A stretch of 63,382 nucleotides of DNA from an uncultured Muribaculaceae bacterium (GCA_910578805.1 CAJTRS010000007.1:2844-66225), one strand, 5' to 3'. Counted from the stretch's first letter, positions 8,148 through 17,309 are shown. Numbers and translations are program-made. The notes: generated by a model from the letters alone, not told the origin.

Positions 8148-8591
8148 ATGAAGATTATACTTAAGGAGGATATCTCCAACCTCGGATACAAAGACGATGT
8201 GGTAGAAGTAAAGTCAGGCTATGGCCGTAACTACCTCATTCCCACCGGCAAGGCTGTAATCGCCACTCCCTCCGCGCTTAAAGTGCTTGCTGAAAACCAG
8301 CGTCAACGCGCCCACAAGCTTGCCAAGATCAAAGCCGATGCCGAAGCTCTCGCAGCATCACTTCAGGGCGTAAGCCTCACCATCGGTGCCAAAACAAGCG
8401 CAACCGGCACTATATTCGGTTCGGTCAACGCTATCCAGATCGCTGAAGCCCTCGAGAAACTCGGCTTCAACATCGACCGCAAGATCATCACCGTAAAGGA
8501 AACCATCAAGGAAGTAGGCAACTATAATGCCGTTCTGAATCTCCACAAGGAAGTTTCTGTAGAAATACCCTTTGAAGTAGTGGCCGAATAA
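8148..8591 (+). CDS. rplI: 50S ribosomal protein L9
   Basis: The 147-residue product begins MKIILKEDISNLGYKDDVVEVK and contains the diagnostic GYGRNYLIPTGKA segment, which binds 23S rRNA. The long connecting helix (about 45-75) and C-terminal domain follow. It is the last gene of rpsF-rpsR-rplI, an order widespread in bacteria. A strong terminator lies 25 bp after the stop. Confidence 0.97.
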   Translation: MKIILKEDISNLGYKDDVVEVKSGYGRNYLIPTGKAVIATPSALKVLAENQRQRAHKLAKIKADAEALAASLQGVSLTIGAKTSATGTIFGSVNAIQIAEALEKLGFNIDRKIITVKETIKEVGNYNAVLNLHKEVSVEIPFEVVAE

Positions 8592-8616
8592 AATCCAATA
8601 GTATTATTATACTTGT

Positions 8617-8650
8617 AAAAAGCGATGTTTTTCACGACATCGCTTTTTTT
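8617..8650 (+). terminator. Terminator of the rpsF-rpsR-rplI operon
   Basis: A 12-bp stem (AAAAAGCGATGT and its complement) with an 8-nt loop runs directly into a T-run, a canonical intrinsic terminator. Confidence 0.9.
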
Positions 8651-8673
8651 TAATTTACACAAAACACACTCAT

Positions 8674-9066
8674 ATGCTGAAATATACACCGGAGCACATA
8701 ACCTCATTGGGCGAGGACGAGATATTTGTATTTGGAAGCAATCTTGCCGGCATTCACGCCGGAGGCGCCGCACGCACGGCGCTGAACAGGTTCGGAGCCA
8801 AAATGGGACAGGGAGTAGGCCTGCAGGGGCAGTCCTATGCCATACCAACCATGCAGGGAGGGGTAGAGACCATACGCCCTTACGTTGACGACTTCATAGC
8901 CCTGGCCCGCGAATGGGACCAGACCACATTCTATGTGACCCGCATCGGCTGCGGCATAGCCGGGTTTACGGACGAAGAGATTGCCCCGCTTTTCAAGGAC
9001 GCTCTGGAACTTTACAATGTACGTCTGCCCGAATCATTTGTCAGGATTCTTACCCGCAAGGAATAA
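8674..9066 (+). CDS. Macro-domain-like protein of the A1S_2505 phage-associated family
   Basis: The 130-residue protein has the hallmark segments of this family: FVFGSNLAGIHAGGAA (20-35), QGQSYAIPTM (51-60), VTRIGCGIAGF (89-99) and the end motif NVRLPESF. The Gly-rich loops resemble the ADP-ribose-binding loops of macro domains. Members occur in phages and in bacterial chromosomes, and no reaction is established that I can name with confidence. It begins 24 bp after the rplI terminator, so it needs its own promoter, which I could not find. No other phage gene is nearby. The family assignment comes from recalled motif similarity; the biochemical role is open. Confidence 0.7.
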   Translation: MLKYTPEHITSLGEDEIFVFGSNLAGIHAGGAARTALNRFGAKMGQGVGLQGQSYAIPTMQGGVETIRPYVDDFIALAREWDQTTFYVTRIGCGIAGFTDEEIAPLFKDALELYNVRLPESFVRILTRKE

Positions 9067-9153
9067 CCGGATTTTTATCGCAATAGTGACAAACAATTTT
9101 TCAAAAACCGTTGTTAGGTAGGTAAGTTCAACTATTTACATCAAGCAGTCACT

Positions 9154-10002
9154 ATGATTAAAATTCAGATTTTGGCCACGGGCTTCGTGCACGTATCGCC
9201 ATTCATTCCTTACAACAACAACAATGCAGGCAAATTAAAAGTCTATGGATTTACAGTGCCCGCCAAGGATTGGGTGTGGCTTCCTGTAATGAGTTATCTT
9301 ATCCACCACCCAAAAGGAACCGTACTGGTCGATACCGGCTGGGACCGCCGCATAAGCCCTTGCGGAGAGTATGACAAACAAGCCCAGGCCATAGCCTTAG
9401 GCTCTCGTCTGCTGGCACGCGTAAACCAGGGGTGGCTTCCCGAAGGTCAAGCCATAGATGAGCAACTTTCAGCCGTCGGGCAATGTTCGTCAGACATCGA
9501 CTACGTGATACTGACCCATCTGGACTGTGACCATGCGAGCGGACTGTCACAGGTGTCACGCGCAAAACACATACTGGTATCCGACGCCGAGATGCAGGCG
9601 GCATCAGGCGGCAATATCACCAACCGAGTGCGTTACCGCGACGCTTTCTGGAAAGACATACCCCTGACACTCTATCAATGGAACAGCGACCAAGGACCTT
9701 TCGGACGCTCTTACGACCTGTTTGGCGACCATTCGCTTGAACTTATCAACATTCCCGGTCATTCGTCGGGACTGGTGGCCGTAAAGATCACTAACCCCGA
9801 AGGCAAATATGTGCTTCTGACCTCCGATGGTGCCTACAGCTCGCGTTCGTGGAAAGAGATGGTACTGCCGGGCATAAGCGAGAACCCCGAAGACCAACTG
9901 AAATCGCTTAAATGGATACGCGAACAGAGCCTGTCGCCCAACTGCGTGGCTTCGCTCGCCACACATGATCCCGATGTGTCACCCGGAGTAATCGAATTCT
10001 GA
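9154..10002 (+). CDS. Metallo-beta-lactamase-fold hydrolase, N-acyl homoserine lactonase-like
   Basis: The 282-residue protein has no signal peptide and the metal-binding set of lactonase-type MBL proteins: HLDCDH (His122 to His127), PGHSSG (about 198-203), a bridging Asp in LTSDGAY and a final His in ATHDPD. The second His of the usual HxHxDH motif is replaced by Asp, as in some relatives. Family members hydrolyse lactones such as quorum-sensing signals, but many have other substrates, so the lactonase label is tentative. It stands between the macro-like gene and mraY with long gaps on both sides (87 and 177 bp) and appears to be a single-gene unit. Confidence 0.75.
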   Translation: MIKIQILATGFVHVSPFIPYNNNNAGKLKVYGFTVPAKDWVWLPVMSYLIHHPKGTVLVDTGWDRRISPCGEYDKQAQAIALGSRLLARVNQGWLPEGQAIDEQLSAVGQCSSDIDYVILTHLDCDHASGLSQVSRAKHILVSDAEMQAASGGNITNRVRYRDAFWKDIPLTLYQWNSDQGPFGRSYDLFGDHSLELINIPGHSSGLVAVKITNPEGKYVLLTSDGAYSSRSWKEMVLPGISENPEDQLKSLKWIREQSLSPNCVASLATHDPDVSPGVIEF

Positions 10003-10124
10003 CCGCCACACCCCACTGCTACATGACTCTTTAAACCATTGAAATCACACCGGCATACAGGGATATTACACACCGGAAGCCGTTTTTAGCATGTATTATT
10101 CATCACGTGTTGGGAATTTATTGC

Positions 10125-10132
10125 TAATTTTG
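10125..10132 (+). promoter_or_regulatory. Candidate -7 element of mraY
   Basis: TAATTTTG followed by C fits the TAnnTTTG element, 47 bp before the mraY start. No TTG stands at the expected upstream distance. The surrounding string GAATTTATTGCTAATTTTG is nearly repeated at the promoter at 30389-30396. Confidence 0.45.
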
Positions 10133-10179
10133 CAACCTGTAAGAAGCAACAGCCTTACCGGCAATAAAAACCGTATATT

Positions 10180-11439
10180 ATGCTTATACCACTTTTCGAA
10201 TGGTTTAAAGAATTGGGCGTCAGCGGCTCCGGTGTGATGCAATATATCACTTTCCGAGCCGGCATGTCGTTTATCGTAGCACTTCTCGTATCGACCATAA
10301 TAGGTAAAAAGATCATACACTACATGCGTATGCACCAGATCGGCGACATGCCGCGCAATATAGGTGTAGATGGACTCGAAAGCAAAAAAGGCACCCCATC
10401 GATGGGTGGTGCCATAATTTTCATAGCCATAATCATACCGGCGCTTCTGTTCTGCGATCTGACCAATGTGTATGTATGGCTCATGATAGCCACCACAGTG
10501 TGTCTAACCGCACTCGGCTTTATGGACGACTATATCAAGGTGTTCCGTAAAAACAAGGAAGGACTGTCGGGACGGTGGAAAATAGCCGGACAGGTGGGAG
10601 TGGGAGTGATGCTCGGACTAACTCTGTATCTCAACTCCGATGTGGTGATACGCGAGAATGTTGAGGTGCGCACACACAACGAGACCACACAGATTAGCTA
10701 CAGCACCCACGACATAAAATCGACCCAGACCACCATACCGTTTATCAAAAACAACAACTTCGACTACAAATGGCTGGCTGCCGCCCTGCCCGACGACTGG
10801 CAGCAGACCGCCGGCTGGATCATATTCATTGTCGTGACGGTATTCATAGTCACCGGCACTTCCAACGGCAGCAACCTCACCGACGGGCTCGACGGGCTCA
10901 CAGCCGGAATATGCGCCATAATAGGGGTAGGCATGATGATACTGGCCTATCTGTCGAGCCACGTGGTCTATGCCGGCTACCTCAACATCATGTACATACC
11001 GGGCTCGCAGGAAGTCTTTGTTTATATGGCCGCATTCACAGGAGCATGCATGGGATTTCTGTGGTACAACGGCTTCCCGGCGCGTGTGTTTATGGGAGAC
11101 ACGGGCTCACTGATGCTTGGAGGCCTGATAGCCACCGTGGCCATAATACTGCACAAAGAAATCCTTCTCATACTTTTCTGCGGAGTATTCCTCATGGAAT
11201 CGCTGTCGGTAATAGCCCAGAGCTCCTACTTCAAATTCACCCGCAAGCGCTACGGCGAAGGTCGCCGCATATTCCGCTGCACCCCTATCCACCACCACTT
11301 CCAGAAAGACGCCGGCGAAGTCAAAGCCCTGTGGCAGAAACCCGCCCACAAACTCCACGAACAGACCATAGTGCTCCGCTTCTGGCTCATAACAGTAATC
11401 CTCTGCGCCTTGGCCATCATCACTCTCAAAATACGCTGA
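10180..11439 (+). CDS. mraY: Phospho-N-acetylmuramoyl-pentapeptide transferase MraY
   Basis: MraY transfers phospho-MurNAc-pentapeptide to undecaprenyl phosphate, making lipid I at the inner membrane. The 419-residue polytopic protein contains KKGTPSMGG, the catalytic-site GFMDDYIK, SNLTDGLDGLT, NGFPARVFMGDTGS and the cytoplasmic IHHHFQ motif, all diagnostic. It is longer than the ~360 residues of the E. coli enzyme. An insert at about 150-205 (polar, Thr- and Asn-rich) accounts for the difference and is common in Bacteroidetes. It sits outside the usual division and cell-wall cluster: no mur or fts gene flanks it. The response-regulator gene begins 7 bp after its stop, so the two may share a transcript. 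Confidence 0.95.
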   Translation: MLIPLFEWFKELGVSGSGVMQYITFRAGMSFIVALLVSTIIGKKIIHYMRMHQIGDMPRNIGVDGLESKKGTPSMGGAIIFIAIIIPALLFCDLTNVYVWLMIATTVCLTALGFMDDYIKVFRKNKEGLSGRWKIAGQVGVGVMLGLTLYLNSDVVIRENVEVRTHNETTQISYSTHDIKSTQTTIPFIKNNNFDYKWLAAALPDDWQQTAGWIIFIVVTVFIVTGTSNGSNLTDGLDGLTAGICAIIGVGMMILAYLSSHVVYAGYLNIMYIPGSQEVFVYMAAFTGACMGFLWYNGFPARVFMGDTGSLMLGGLIATVAIILHKEILLILFCGVFLMESLSVIAQSSYFKFTRKRYGEGRRIFRCTPIHHHFQKDAGEVKALWQKPAHKLHEQTIVLRFWLITVILCALAIITLKIR

Positions 11440-11446
11440 CACCGTA

Positions 11447-12145
11447 ATGACAAAAAAAGCAAGGATATTAGTGGTCGATGACGAGGACACCTTGTGTGAA
11501 GCCCTGAGGTTCAATCTTGAAGCCGAAGGCTATAGCACCGATGTGGCACACAGCGCCGAAGAGGCTCTCACACTGGACCTCTCGGCTTATGACCTGATAC
11601 TCCTTGATATAATGATGGAACATATAAGCGGCACGCATCTGGCACGCATACTGAAACAGAGGCAATCCACCGCTTCCATACCAATAATATTCTGCACCGC
11701 CAAAGACTCGGAGGACGACATGATCGATGGGCTCAGCCTCGGTGCCGATGATTACATTACCAAACCGTACTCCATACGTAATGTGATAGCCCGTATAAAA
11801 ACAGTGCTCAGGCGTACAGCCCCTGCATCACGTAAAGAGACCGAGAACCGCCCAAACAGCCTTTCCTACAAGACACTCATCGTCGATCCCGTGAAGAAGA
11901 CTTGCACAATAGACAATACGGAGATCAAACTTCCGCGTAAAGAATTCGAGATACTCACCCTGCTCATGCGCAATCCGGGACAGATATTCTCGCGTGACCA
12001 GCTCATAACCACGATATGGCCTGAAAAAACCGTGGTACTTGACCGGGTGGTCGATGTCAATATCACACGCCTAAGATCAAAACTCGGTGAATACAGCCGC
12101 AACATAGTGACCCGATCGGGATACGGATATGTCTTCGTGGAATAA
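11447..12145 (+). CDS. OmpR/PhoB-family response regulator
   Basis: The 232-residue protein has a receiver domain (1-120) with acidic pocket Asp11 and Asp12, phospho-acceptor Asp54 in LLDIMM and Lys106 in ITKPYS. A winged-helix DNA-binding domain (about 130-230) has LPRKEFEIL and RSKLGEYS segments. Its 3' end overlaps the histidine kinase gene by 17 bp, and a Pit phosphate transporter follows the kinase. A role in phosphate-starvation control, like PhoB, is therefore plausible but inferred from position only. It starts 7 bp after mraY. Confidence 0.93.
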   Translation: MTKKARILVVDDEDTLCEALRFNLEAEGYSTDVAHSAEEALTLDLSAYDLILLDIMMEHISGTHLARILKQRQSTASIPIIFCTAKDSEDDMIDGLSLGADDYITKPYSIRNVIARIKTVLRRTAPASRKETENRPNSLSYKTLIVDPVKKTCTIDNTEIKLPRKEFEILTLLMRNPGQIFSRDQLITTIWPEKTVVLDRVVDVNITRLRSKLGEYSRNIVTRSGYGYVFVE

Positions 12146-13568
12146 ACTCCCATATCACAGAAGGCTGTTCGCCGCACTGACACTCTACTCTGTGATGCTC
12201 GCCGGTTGTCTGGCCGTGTTTCAGTACCACCGCGAAAAAAAATTCAAGGCCGAGGAACTAAACATGCACCTCCAGAACATAAACGGGAGGATATTAAGTT
12301 CCATAACACAGACGGGCGATGGCTTCAATGCCGATATTGTAAACGACACCCCGTTTCCGGAAATCAGGGTAAGCATACTGGATTCCATCGGCAATATCAT
12401 CTATGACAACACTCTCGATGACCTGCACGGGACTCCGCACACCGGGCGCAAGGAAATCCGCGAGGCCATGGCTCACGGCACCGGATACACATTAAGGCGC
12501 CACAGCCAAAGCACAGGAGGCACCTACTTTTACTCCGCAAGAAAAGGCCGGGATCACATAGTCCGTACAGCGGTACCTTACTCCGTGACTCTCACCGACA
12601 TTCTTAAAGCCGACTACGGATTCCTGTGGTTCATGGTTGCAGTAACCCTCGTGATGATAGCGATAGGCTATGTGTTCACACGCCGGATCGGAGAACACAT
12701 ATCCAGACTTAACCGTTTCGCCCGGAAAGCCGAGACCGGCGAACCTATTTTTGACACCGAACCGTTTCCTCACGATGAACTCGGCGACATATCCAATCAC
12801 ATCGTACGCCTTTACGTGAAACTCCGGCAGGCCTTGTCGGAACGTGACCGCGAACACCGCCGAGTCATGCATGAGCAACAGGAAAAAGCCCGTATAAAAA
12901 AGCAACTCACCCAAAACATAAACCACGAACTGAAGACTCCGGTGGCCGCCATTCAGGTCTGCATCGAGACACTGATGGCCCATAACGACATGCCGGAGCA
13001 CAAACGTCTTGATTTTCTACAACGGTCACTCAGCAACATACATCGTCTGAACCATCTTCTTGATGATGTTTCGCTTATAACACGTATGGACGACGGCGCC
13101 GCTGTCATAACACACGAACACTTAGCCCTGCACGATGTCATAACCGAAACGGTGCACCTTTTTGATCTAAGAGCAAGAGATAGCGGCATCGATATCCACA
13201 TATCATGCGACAAAAACATAATTTTAACCGGCAACAGACAGCTTATAGCATCGATATTCAGCAACCTTATTGAAAACGCCATAACATACTCCGGCGGTAA
13301 CCGCATAGACATTGAAATATACCGGACTGACAGTGACCGGCTGCTGATAACCGTAGCCGACAACGGTTGCGGAGTCGAATCCGAGCATCTTCCGAGACTG
13401 TTCGAGAGATTTTACCGTGTCGATAAAGGCCGCTCACGATCCGCCGGGGGCACAGGGTTAGGACTCTCCATAGTAAAAAATGCCGTAAAACTCCACCACG
13501 GAGACATCTCTGTGCTTAACCGTCCCGAAGGAGGACTCATGTTCCGGATATCACTCCCGGCCTCATAA
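12129..13568 (+). CDS. Membrane sensor histidine kinase (PhoR-like)
   Basis: The 479-residue kinase has two membrane segments (about 13-33 and 164-186) flanking a periplasmic sensor of some 130 residues. A cytoplasmic HAMP-like linker follows, then a DHp domain with phospho-acceptor His266 in INHELKTP. The ATP-binding domain has the N box (NLIENAITYS), G1 (VADNGCG) and G2 (GGTGLGLSIV). It overlaps its response regulator by 17 bp, and the Pit transporter begins 114 bp later. The signal is unknown; phosphate sensing is an inference from the neighbour. Confidence 0.92.
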   Translation: MSSWNKLPYHRRLFAALTLYSVMLAGCLAVFQYHREKKFKAEELNMHLQNINGRILSSITQTGDGFNADIVNDTPFPEIRVSILDSIGNIIYDNTLDDLHGTPHTGRKEIREAMAHGTGYTLRRHSQSTGGTYFYSARKGRDHIVRTAVPYSVTLTDILKADYGFLWFMVAVTLVMIAIGYVFTRRIGEHISRLNRFARKAETGEPIFDTEPFPHDELGDISNHIVRLYVKLRQALSERDREHRRVMHEQQEKARIKKQLTQNINHELKTPVAAIQVCIETLMAHNDMPEHKRLDFLQRSLSNIHRLNHLLDDVSLITRMDDGAAVITHEHLALHDVITETVHLFDLRARDSGIDIHISCDKNIILTGNRQLIASIFSNLIENAITYSGGNRIDIEIYRTDSDRLLITVADNGCGVESEHLPRLFERFYRVDKGRSRSAGGTGLGLSIVKNAVKLHHGDISVLNRPEGGLMFRISLPAS

Positions 13569-13682
13569 CGCAGTCCTACACACGCGCAAACCGACATCTT
13601 ATATTAAGATTTTTGAAATAATTATTTAACAACACAGGACGACCTTTGCAGTGTAAACCTATAACTCAAAGTCATAATCCTG

Positions 13683-15929
13683 ATGGACTACATTTTTATC
13701 TGTATCTTAATATTCCTGTTCCTACTGGCCATATTCGACCTGTCGGTAGGAGTGAGTAACGACGCCGTAAACTTCATCAATTCGGCCATAGGGTCAAAAG
13801 CGGCATCTGTGAAACGCATTCTCATCGTGGCCTCTATCGGTGTATTCATCGGCGCAGCCATGAGCAACGGCATGATGGACATAGCACGCCACGGCATATT
13901 CCGCCCTGAACACTTCTCATTCTACGAACTGATATGTATATTCATGGCCGTGATGGTAACCGACATCATACTTCTCGATGTGTTCAACACTCTGGGAATG
14001 CCCACTTCCACCACCGTATCCATGGTATTCGAGCTTCTCGGAGCCACATTTGTAGTAGCTCTGATCAAAATGACCGGCACAGCCTCCGATATCGGGATTA
14101 GCGAGCTGATCAACACCGAGAAAGCCCTGTCGGTAATCCTCGGCATATTTCTGTCCATAGCCATAGCTTTCATTTTCGGCACCATAGTGCAGTTCGTTTC
14201 CCGTGCGGTATTTTCATTCAACTACCGCCACAGACTCCGTTGGAAAATAGGAATATTCGGCGGTCTGTGCACCACTGCCATAATCTATTTCATACTTATC
14301 AAAGGCACCAAAGACCTCACATTCATGACTCCCGAGGTCAAACAATGGATAAATGCCAACACCATGTACATACTGGGCGGCTGCCTCATGGCATTCACCA
14401 TTATAATGCAGGTGCTCCATGCTCTGCGGATAAACGTACTGAAAACAGTGGTGCTCATCGGTACATTCTCCTTGGCCATGGCCTTTGCAGGCAATGACCT
14501 TGTCAATTTCATAGGAGTTCCCGTGACCGGACTGGAATCATATATGGACTATTCGGCCAACGGTGCGGGTGACGCCCACGGATTTTTAATGGGGTCACTC
14601 AACGGTCCCGCATCGACACCATTTTATTTTCTTGTAGGTGCCGGTGTGATAATGGTGGTGTCACTCGCCACTTCCAAAAAAGCCCGTAATGTATCGCGCA
14701 CAGAGATTGGGCTCGGGAGCCAAAGCGGCGGCGATGAAATGTTCGGATCATCACGCATAGCCCGGAGGCTTGTGCGCTGGACCCTCAACATACTGTCGTG
14801 GATACGCAGTGTGACTCCTCAGGGAATGCGCCGATGGCTCAACAGCCGGTTCAATGTCGAAGAGACCGACAAGGAGGCCGGAGCGGCATTTGATCTCATA
14901 CGGGGGTCCGTCAATCTGGTGCTTGCAGGCACACTGATAGCACTGGGCACATCGCTCAAACTGCCGCTGTCAACCACTTTCGTCACCTTCATGGTGGCTA
15001 TGGGCACATCGCTTGCCGACCGGGCATGGAGCCGCGAAAGCGCAGTGTTCCGCATAACAGGAGTGATATCGGTCATTGGCGGCTGGTTCATAACAGCCGG
15101 AGTGGCATTCATCGGCGCCGGACTGATAGTCTCAGTGATGTATTGGGGAGGCAAAGGTGTTATGCTCATACTCGCCGTAATCACCATAATACTGATAATC
15201 CGCAGCAACCGCCGCTTCCGGAACCGCCGTTCGGCCGAAGATGACGACACCCTGTTCCGCACCATATTGTCCACCGACGACAAATCACGCGTGTGGCCGA
15301 TGTTTCTACTTTTGATAAATGACCGGCAAAAGAAATTTCTTACCTACGCCGGAAAATGCTACGACAGCATCACCCTGGCATTCCTCAAAGAGGATTTGCG
15401 CACCCTTGACAAGACCGAACGCTCCATGTCGGAACAGAAAAAATTCCTTAAAAACGACCGACGCAAAGAGACCCTGTGCTGGCGCACCGTAAACCGCACA
15501 ACAGCCATAGAAAAAAGTGCATGGTTTCATCTGAGCAACAACTGCTGCATGTCTATGCTCTACAATCTGCGCCGCATCAACGAAACATGCAAAGAACATA
15601 TCGAAAACAACTTTCTGCCTCTGCCGTCATGCCACTCAGCCGATTTCAACAATATCCGCTCACGTGTAGATGCTCTTATAAAAGACACGGTCGCATTCAT
15701 GAATGCCCCGACCATGGAGCAAGCCGAAGCCCTGCGGCATCGATGTGATGATACCAAACGCATAATCTCAGGCACATACCACAATCTTCATAGCGAACTC
15801 CACGAAGGCCGGCAGGAGACCATAACCGTGCTTTACGTCTATCTCAACATGCTTCAGGAAACCCGCGAACTGATATCAAGCCTGCGCAAATACCTACGCG
15901 CCTGCGCAAAACTCCACTCCGACGAATGA
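13683..15929 (+). CDS. Pit-type inorganic phosphate transporter with C-terminal PhoU-like domain
   Basis: The 748-residue protein contains the two PiT signature repeats SNDAVNFINSAIGS (25-38) and GNDLVNFIG (270-278) within about 12 membrane segments up to residue 500. A soluble C-terminal part (about 530-748) of long helices with regularly spaced charged residues resembles the PhoU/DUF47 accessory proteins that in other bacteria are separate. It should import phosphate by cation symport, with the tail as a regulatory module. It lies 114 bp downstream of a PhoR-like kinase. That gap holds GACCTTTG, a poor promoter match, so read-through from the two-component operon is possible. Confidence 0.9.
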   Translation: MDYIFICILIFLFLLAIFDLSVGVSNDAVNFINSAIGSKAASVKRILIVASIGVFIGAAMSNGMMDIARHGIFRPEHFSFYELICIFMAVMVTDIILLDVFNTLGMPTSTTVSMVFELLGATFVVALIKMTGTASDIGISELINTEKALSVILGIFLSIAIAFIFGTIVQFVSRAVFSFNYRHRLRWKIGIFGGLCTTAIIYFILIKGTKDLTFMTPEVKQWINANTMYILGGCLMAFTIIMQVLHALRINVLKTVVLIGTFSLAMAFAGNDLVNFIGVPVTGLESYMDYSANGAGDAHGFLMGSLNGPASTPFYFLVGAGVIMVVSLATSKKARNVSRTEIGLGSQSGGDEMFGSSRIARRLVRWTLNILSWIRSVTPQGMRRWLNSRFNVEETDKEAGAAFDLIRGSVNLVLAGTLIALGTSLKLPLSTTFVTFMVAMGTSLADRAWSRESAVFRITGVISVIGGWFITAGVAFIGAGLIVSVMYWGGKGVMLILAVITIILIIRSNRRFRNRRSAEDDDTLFRTILSTDDKSRVWPMFLLLINDRQKKFLTYAGKCYDSITLAFLKEDLRTLDKTERSMSEQKKFLKNDRRKETLCWRTVNRTTAIEKSAWFHLSNNCCMSMLYNLRRINETCKEHIENNFLPLPSCHSADFNNIRSRVDALIKDTVAFMNAPTMEQAEALRHRCDDTKRIISGTYHNLHSELHEGRQETITVLYVYLNMLQETRELISSLRKYLRACAKLHSDE

Positions 15930-16017
15930 CCGGGACGCCAGGATTCAAACACCCTGTGCAACAAGATGCCTAATTCACGATCGGAAAAATAGACACACAA
16001 ACTTCAACAGACAAACA

Positions 16018-16053
16018 AGCGGCGCCAATGACCTCACCGGTCAAAGCGCCGCT
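16018..16053 (-). terminator. Hairpin between Pit and the coiled-coil lipoprotein gene
   Basis: An 8-bp outer stem (AGCGGCGC and its complement) encloses an inner GACC/GGTC stem in the gap between convergent genes. On the minus strand it is followed by a T-rich stretch (TTGTTTGTCTGTT), so it best serves the lipoprotein gene. It may act on both strands. Confidence 0.55.
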
Positions 16054-16085
16054 CATCTCATCATTATCTTATCGTAACTGTTGTG

Positions 16086-16952
16086 TCAGTCGGTCTGTAT
16101 CACCAGGTAGTTTGACAGGCTCCAGAAGCGGTCAGGCGAAGTGATGCTGAGCACCTTATCTCCGTCAATCTCCACAATTTCATAAGAATCGGCCGGGTGG
16201 TTTGTAAGCACTTTAGCCTTCTTCGACGAAAGGGGCAACACCTTGAGATTGCGCTTGTCGGCATTGACAAAACTGTCTTTGTCAAAATCTCCTTTCATGA
16301 TCTTTGTCTTGCGGAGAAATCCCGACTCCACGATCTTGTTTTCCTTGAGCTTGTTTTTAGGAGCGGCTATGTAGTAGCATGTGTTGAGTTCATTGGCAAG
16401 CTGAGTCGAAGCGGCCTGTGCCTCATCGAGCTGTCCGCTCACCTGCTCCACTGTGGTGCTGAGTGAGTCAACGGCGGTGTTGAGAGTTCCGATCTTGACA
16501 TTTGCGGCGGCAAGATTGGAGTTAAGGGTTTCGATTTCGGCATTTTTCGAATCGATCTGCGAGCGAAGGTTCTCCACTGTCTTCTGCAGGTCCTTGTTGA
16601 ACAGATTTGATTTTTTCAGTTTGGCCTCAAGCTGAGCAAGCTGTTCGCGACGCTCTCCGAGGGTCTTCTGCAGAGCCACCAGATCGTTCTTGATCTGCGA
16701 ACGCTGCGCGCCGCTCTCACCGGCAAGGTCTTCGGGAGTGGTAAGAATGTTTTCCAACGCCTTTATCTGTTCCATATCGGTCGTGATATCGTTGACCAGA
16801 GTAATCAGTTGGTCACGCTGTTCCACAGCGGTAGCGAGCTCTTGTTTCGAGGCATCAAGCATGGCCTGTTGTTGCTGCTCCTTAGTCTTTTCGGCACATG
16901 AAGAAGCCAACATCATGGATACGACCGCAACAGGGATAATGATTTTTTTCAT
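16086..16952 (-). CDS. Coiled-coil lipoprotein of unknown function
   Basis: The 288-residue product has a clear lipoprotein signal (LASSC, Cys19), a long heptad-rich coiled coil (about 25-195) and a small globular C-terminal domain (200-288). It should be anchored in the envelope by its lipid and project through the coil. A DSL tripeptide inside the coil fits the Bacteroides O-glycosylation motif D-(S/T)-hydrophobic. The layout recalls the Bacteroides proteins annotated as collagen-binding Cbp1 adhesins, but I cannot confirm homology. It is a single-gene unit converging on the Pit gene. No promoter match was found upstream. Confidence 0.75.
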   Translation of the reverse strand: MKKIIIPVAVVSMMLASSCAEKTKEQQQQAMLDASKQELATAVEQRDQLITLVNDITTDMEQIKALENILTTPEDLAGESGAQRSQIKNDLVALQKTLGERREQLAQLEAKLKKSNLFNKDLQKTVENLRSQIDSKNAEIETLNSNLAAANVKIGTLNTAVDSLSTTVEQVSGQLDEAQAASTQLANELNTCYYIAAPKNKLKENKIVESGFLRKTKIMKGDFDKDSFVNADKRNLKVLPLSSKKAKVLTNHPADSYEIVEIDGDKVLSITSPDRFWSLSNYLVIQTD

Positions 16953-17167
16953 ATCAAAACGTATTAATGTGAGAATTCAGTGTTATATACAAACCATAAA
17001 CGCCAACACATACAAAAATGTTTTATATCTATCCGTTTTATCCGAAAAAATAAACAAGTACCGGGTTGCGGATAATACATGAACAGTCCGTAGTTTTGTA
17101 CATCTGAGACCAATTTATGTTGCGGCATTCCGGCTTAAGTTCGCCCAATCATACAGGTTATCTTTGC

Positions 17168-17263
17168 TTACTTTATATCAATATCGGAGTACATTCCCCA
17201 GTAAGCCTCTATAAGCATATTTTCGCGTTCTTTAAGTTCGGTAGGAAACTCCGCCTGACGCAT
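17168..17263 (-). pseudogene. Possible gene remnant or 31-residue small protein
   Basis: The frame from the ATG at 17263 reads MRQAEFPTELKERENMLIEA and ends YSDIDIK, a composition more protein-like than the surrounding AT-rich DNA. I do not recognise it. It may be the tail of a lost gene or a real small protein. The palindrome at 17285-17309 lies about 20 bp upstream of its ATG, where an operator could sit. The frame continues upstream, but the residues there look like translated non-coding DNA. Confidence 0.25.
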
Positions 17264-17284
17264 TGCTATCTGAGGTTTTATATA

Positions 17285-17309
17285 TATTGTCCTAAAATTT
17301 AGGACAATA
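17285..17309. repeat. Operator-like inverted repeat TATTGTCCTAAA-a-TTTAGGACAATA
   Basis: Perfect 12-bp arms flank one central base. Related half-sites follow at 17321-17331 (TGTCCTAAAAT), 17347-17354 (AAGGACTA) and 17369-17373 (GGACA). A repeated GGACA/TGTCC core in an AT-rich gap suggests a regulator-binding region; no adjacent regulator gene is present. Confidence 0.55.

Noticed and set aside
17117..17302. 61-residue plus-strand frame in the AT-rich gap
   Set aside because: Composition unlike a protein, and no start signal beyond a lone TAGTTTTG.
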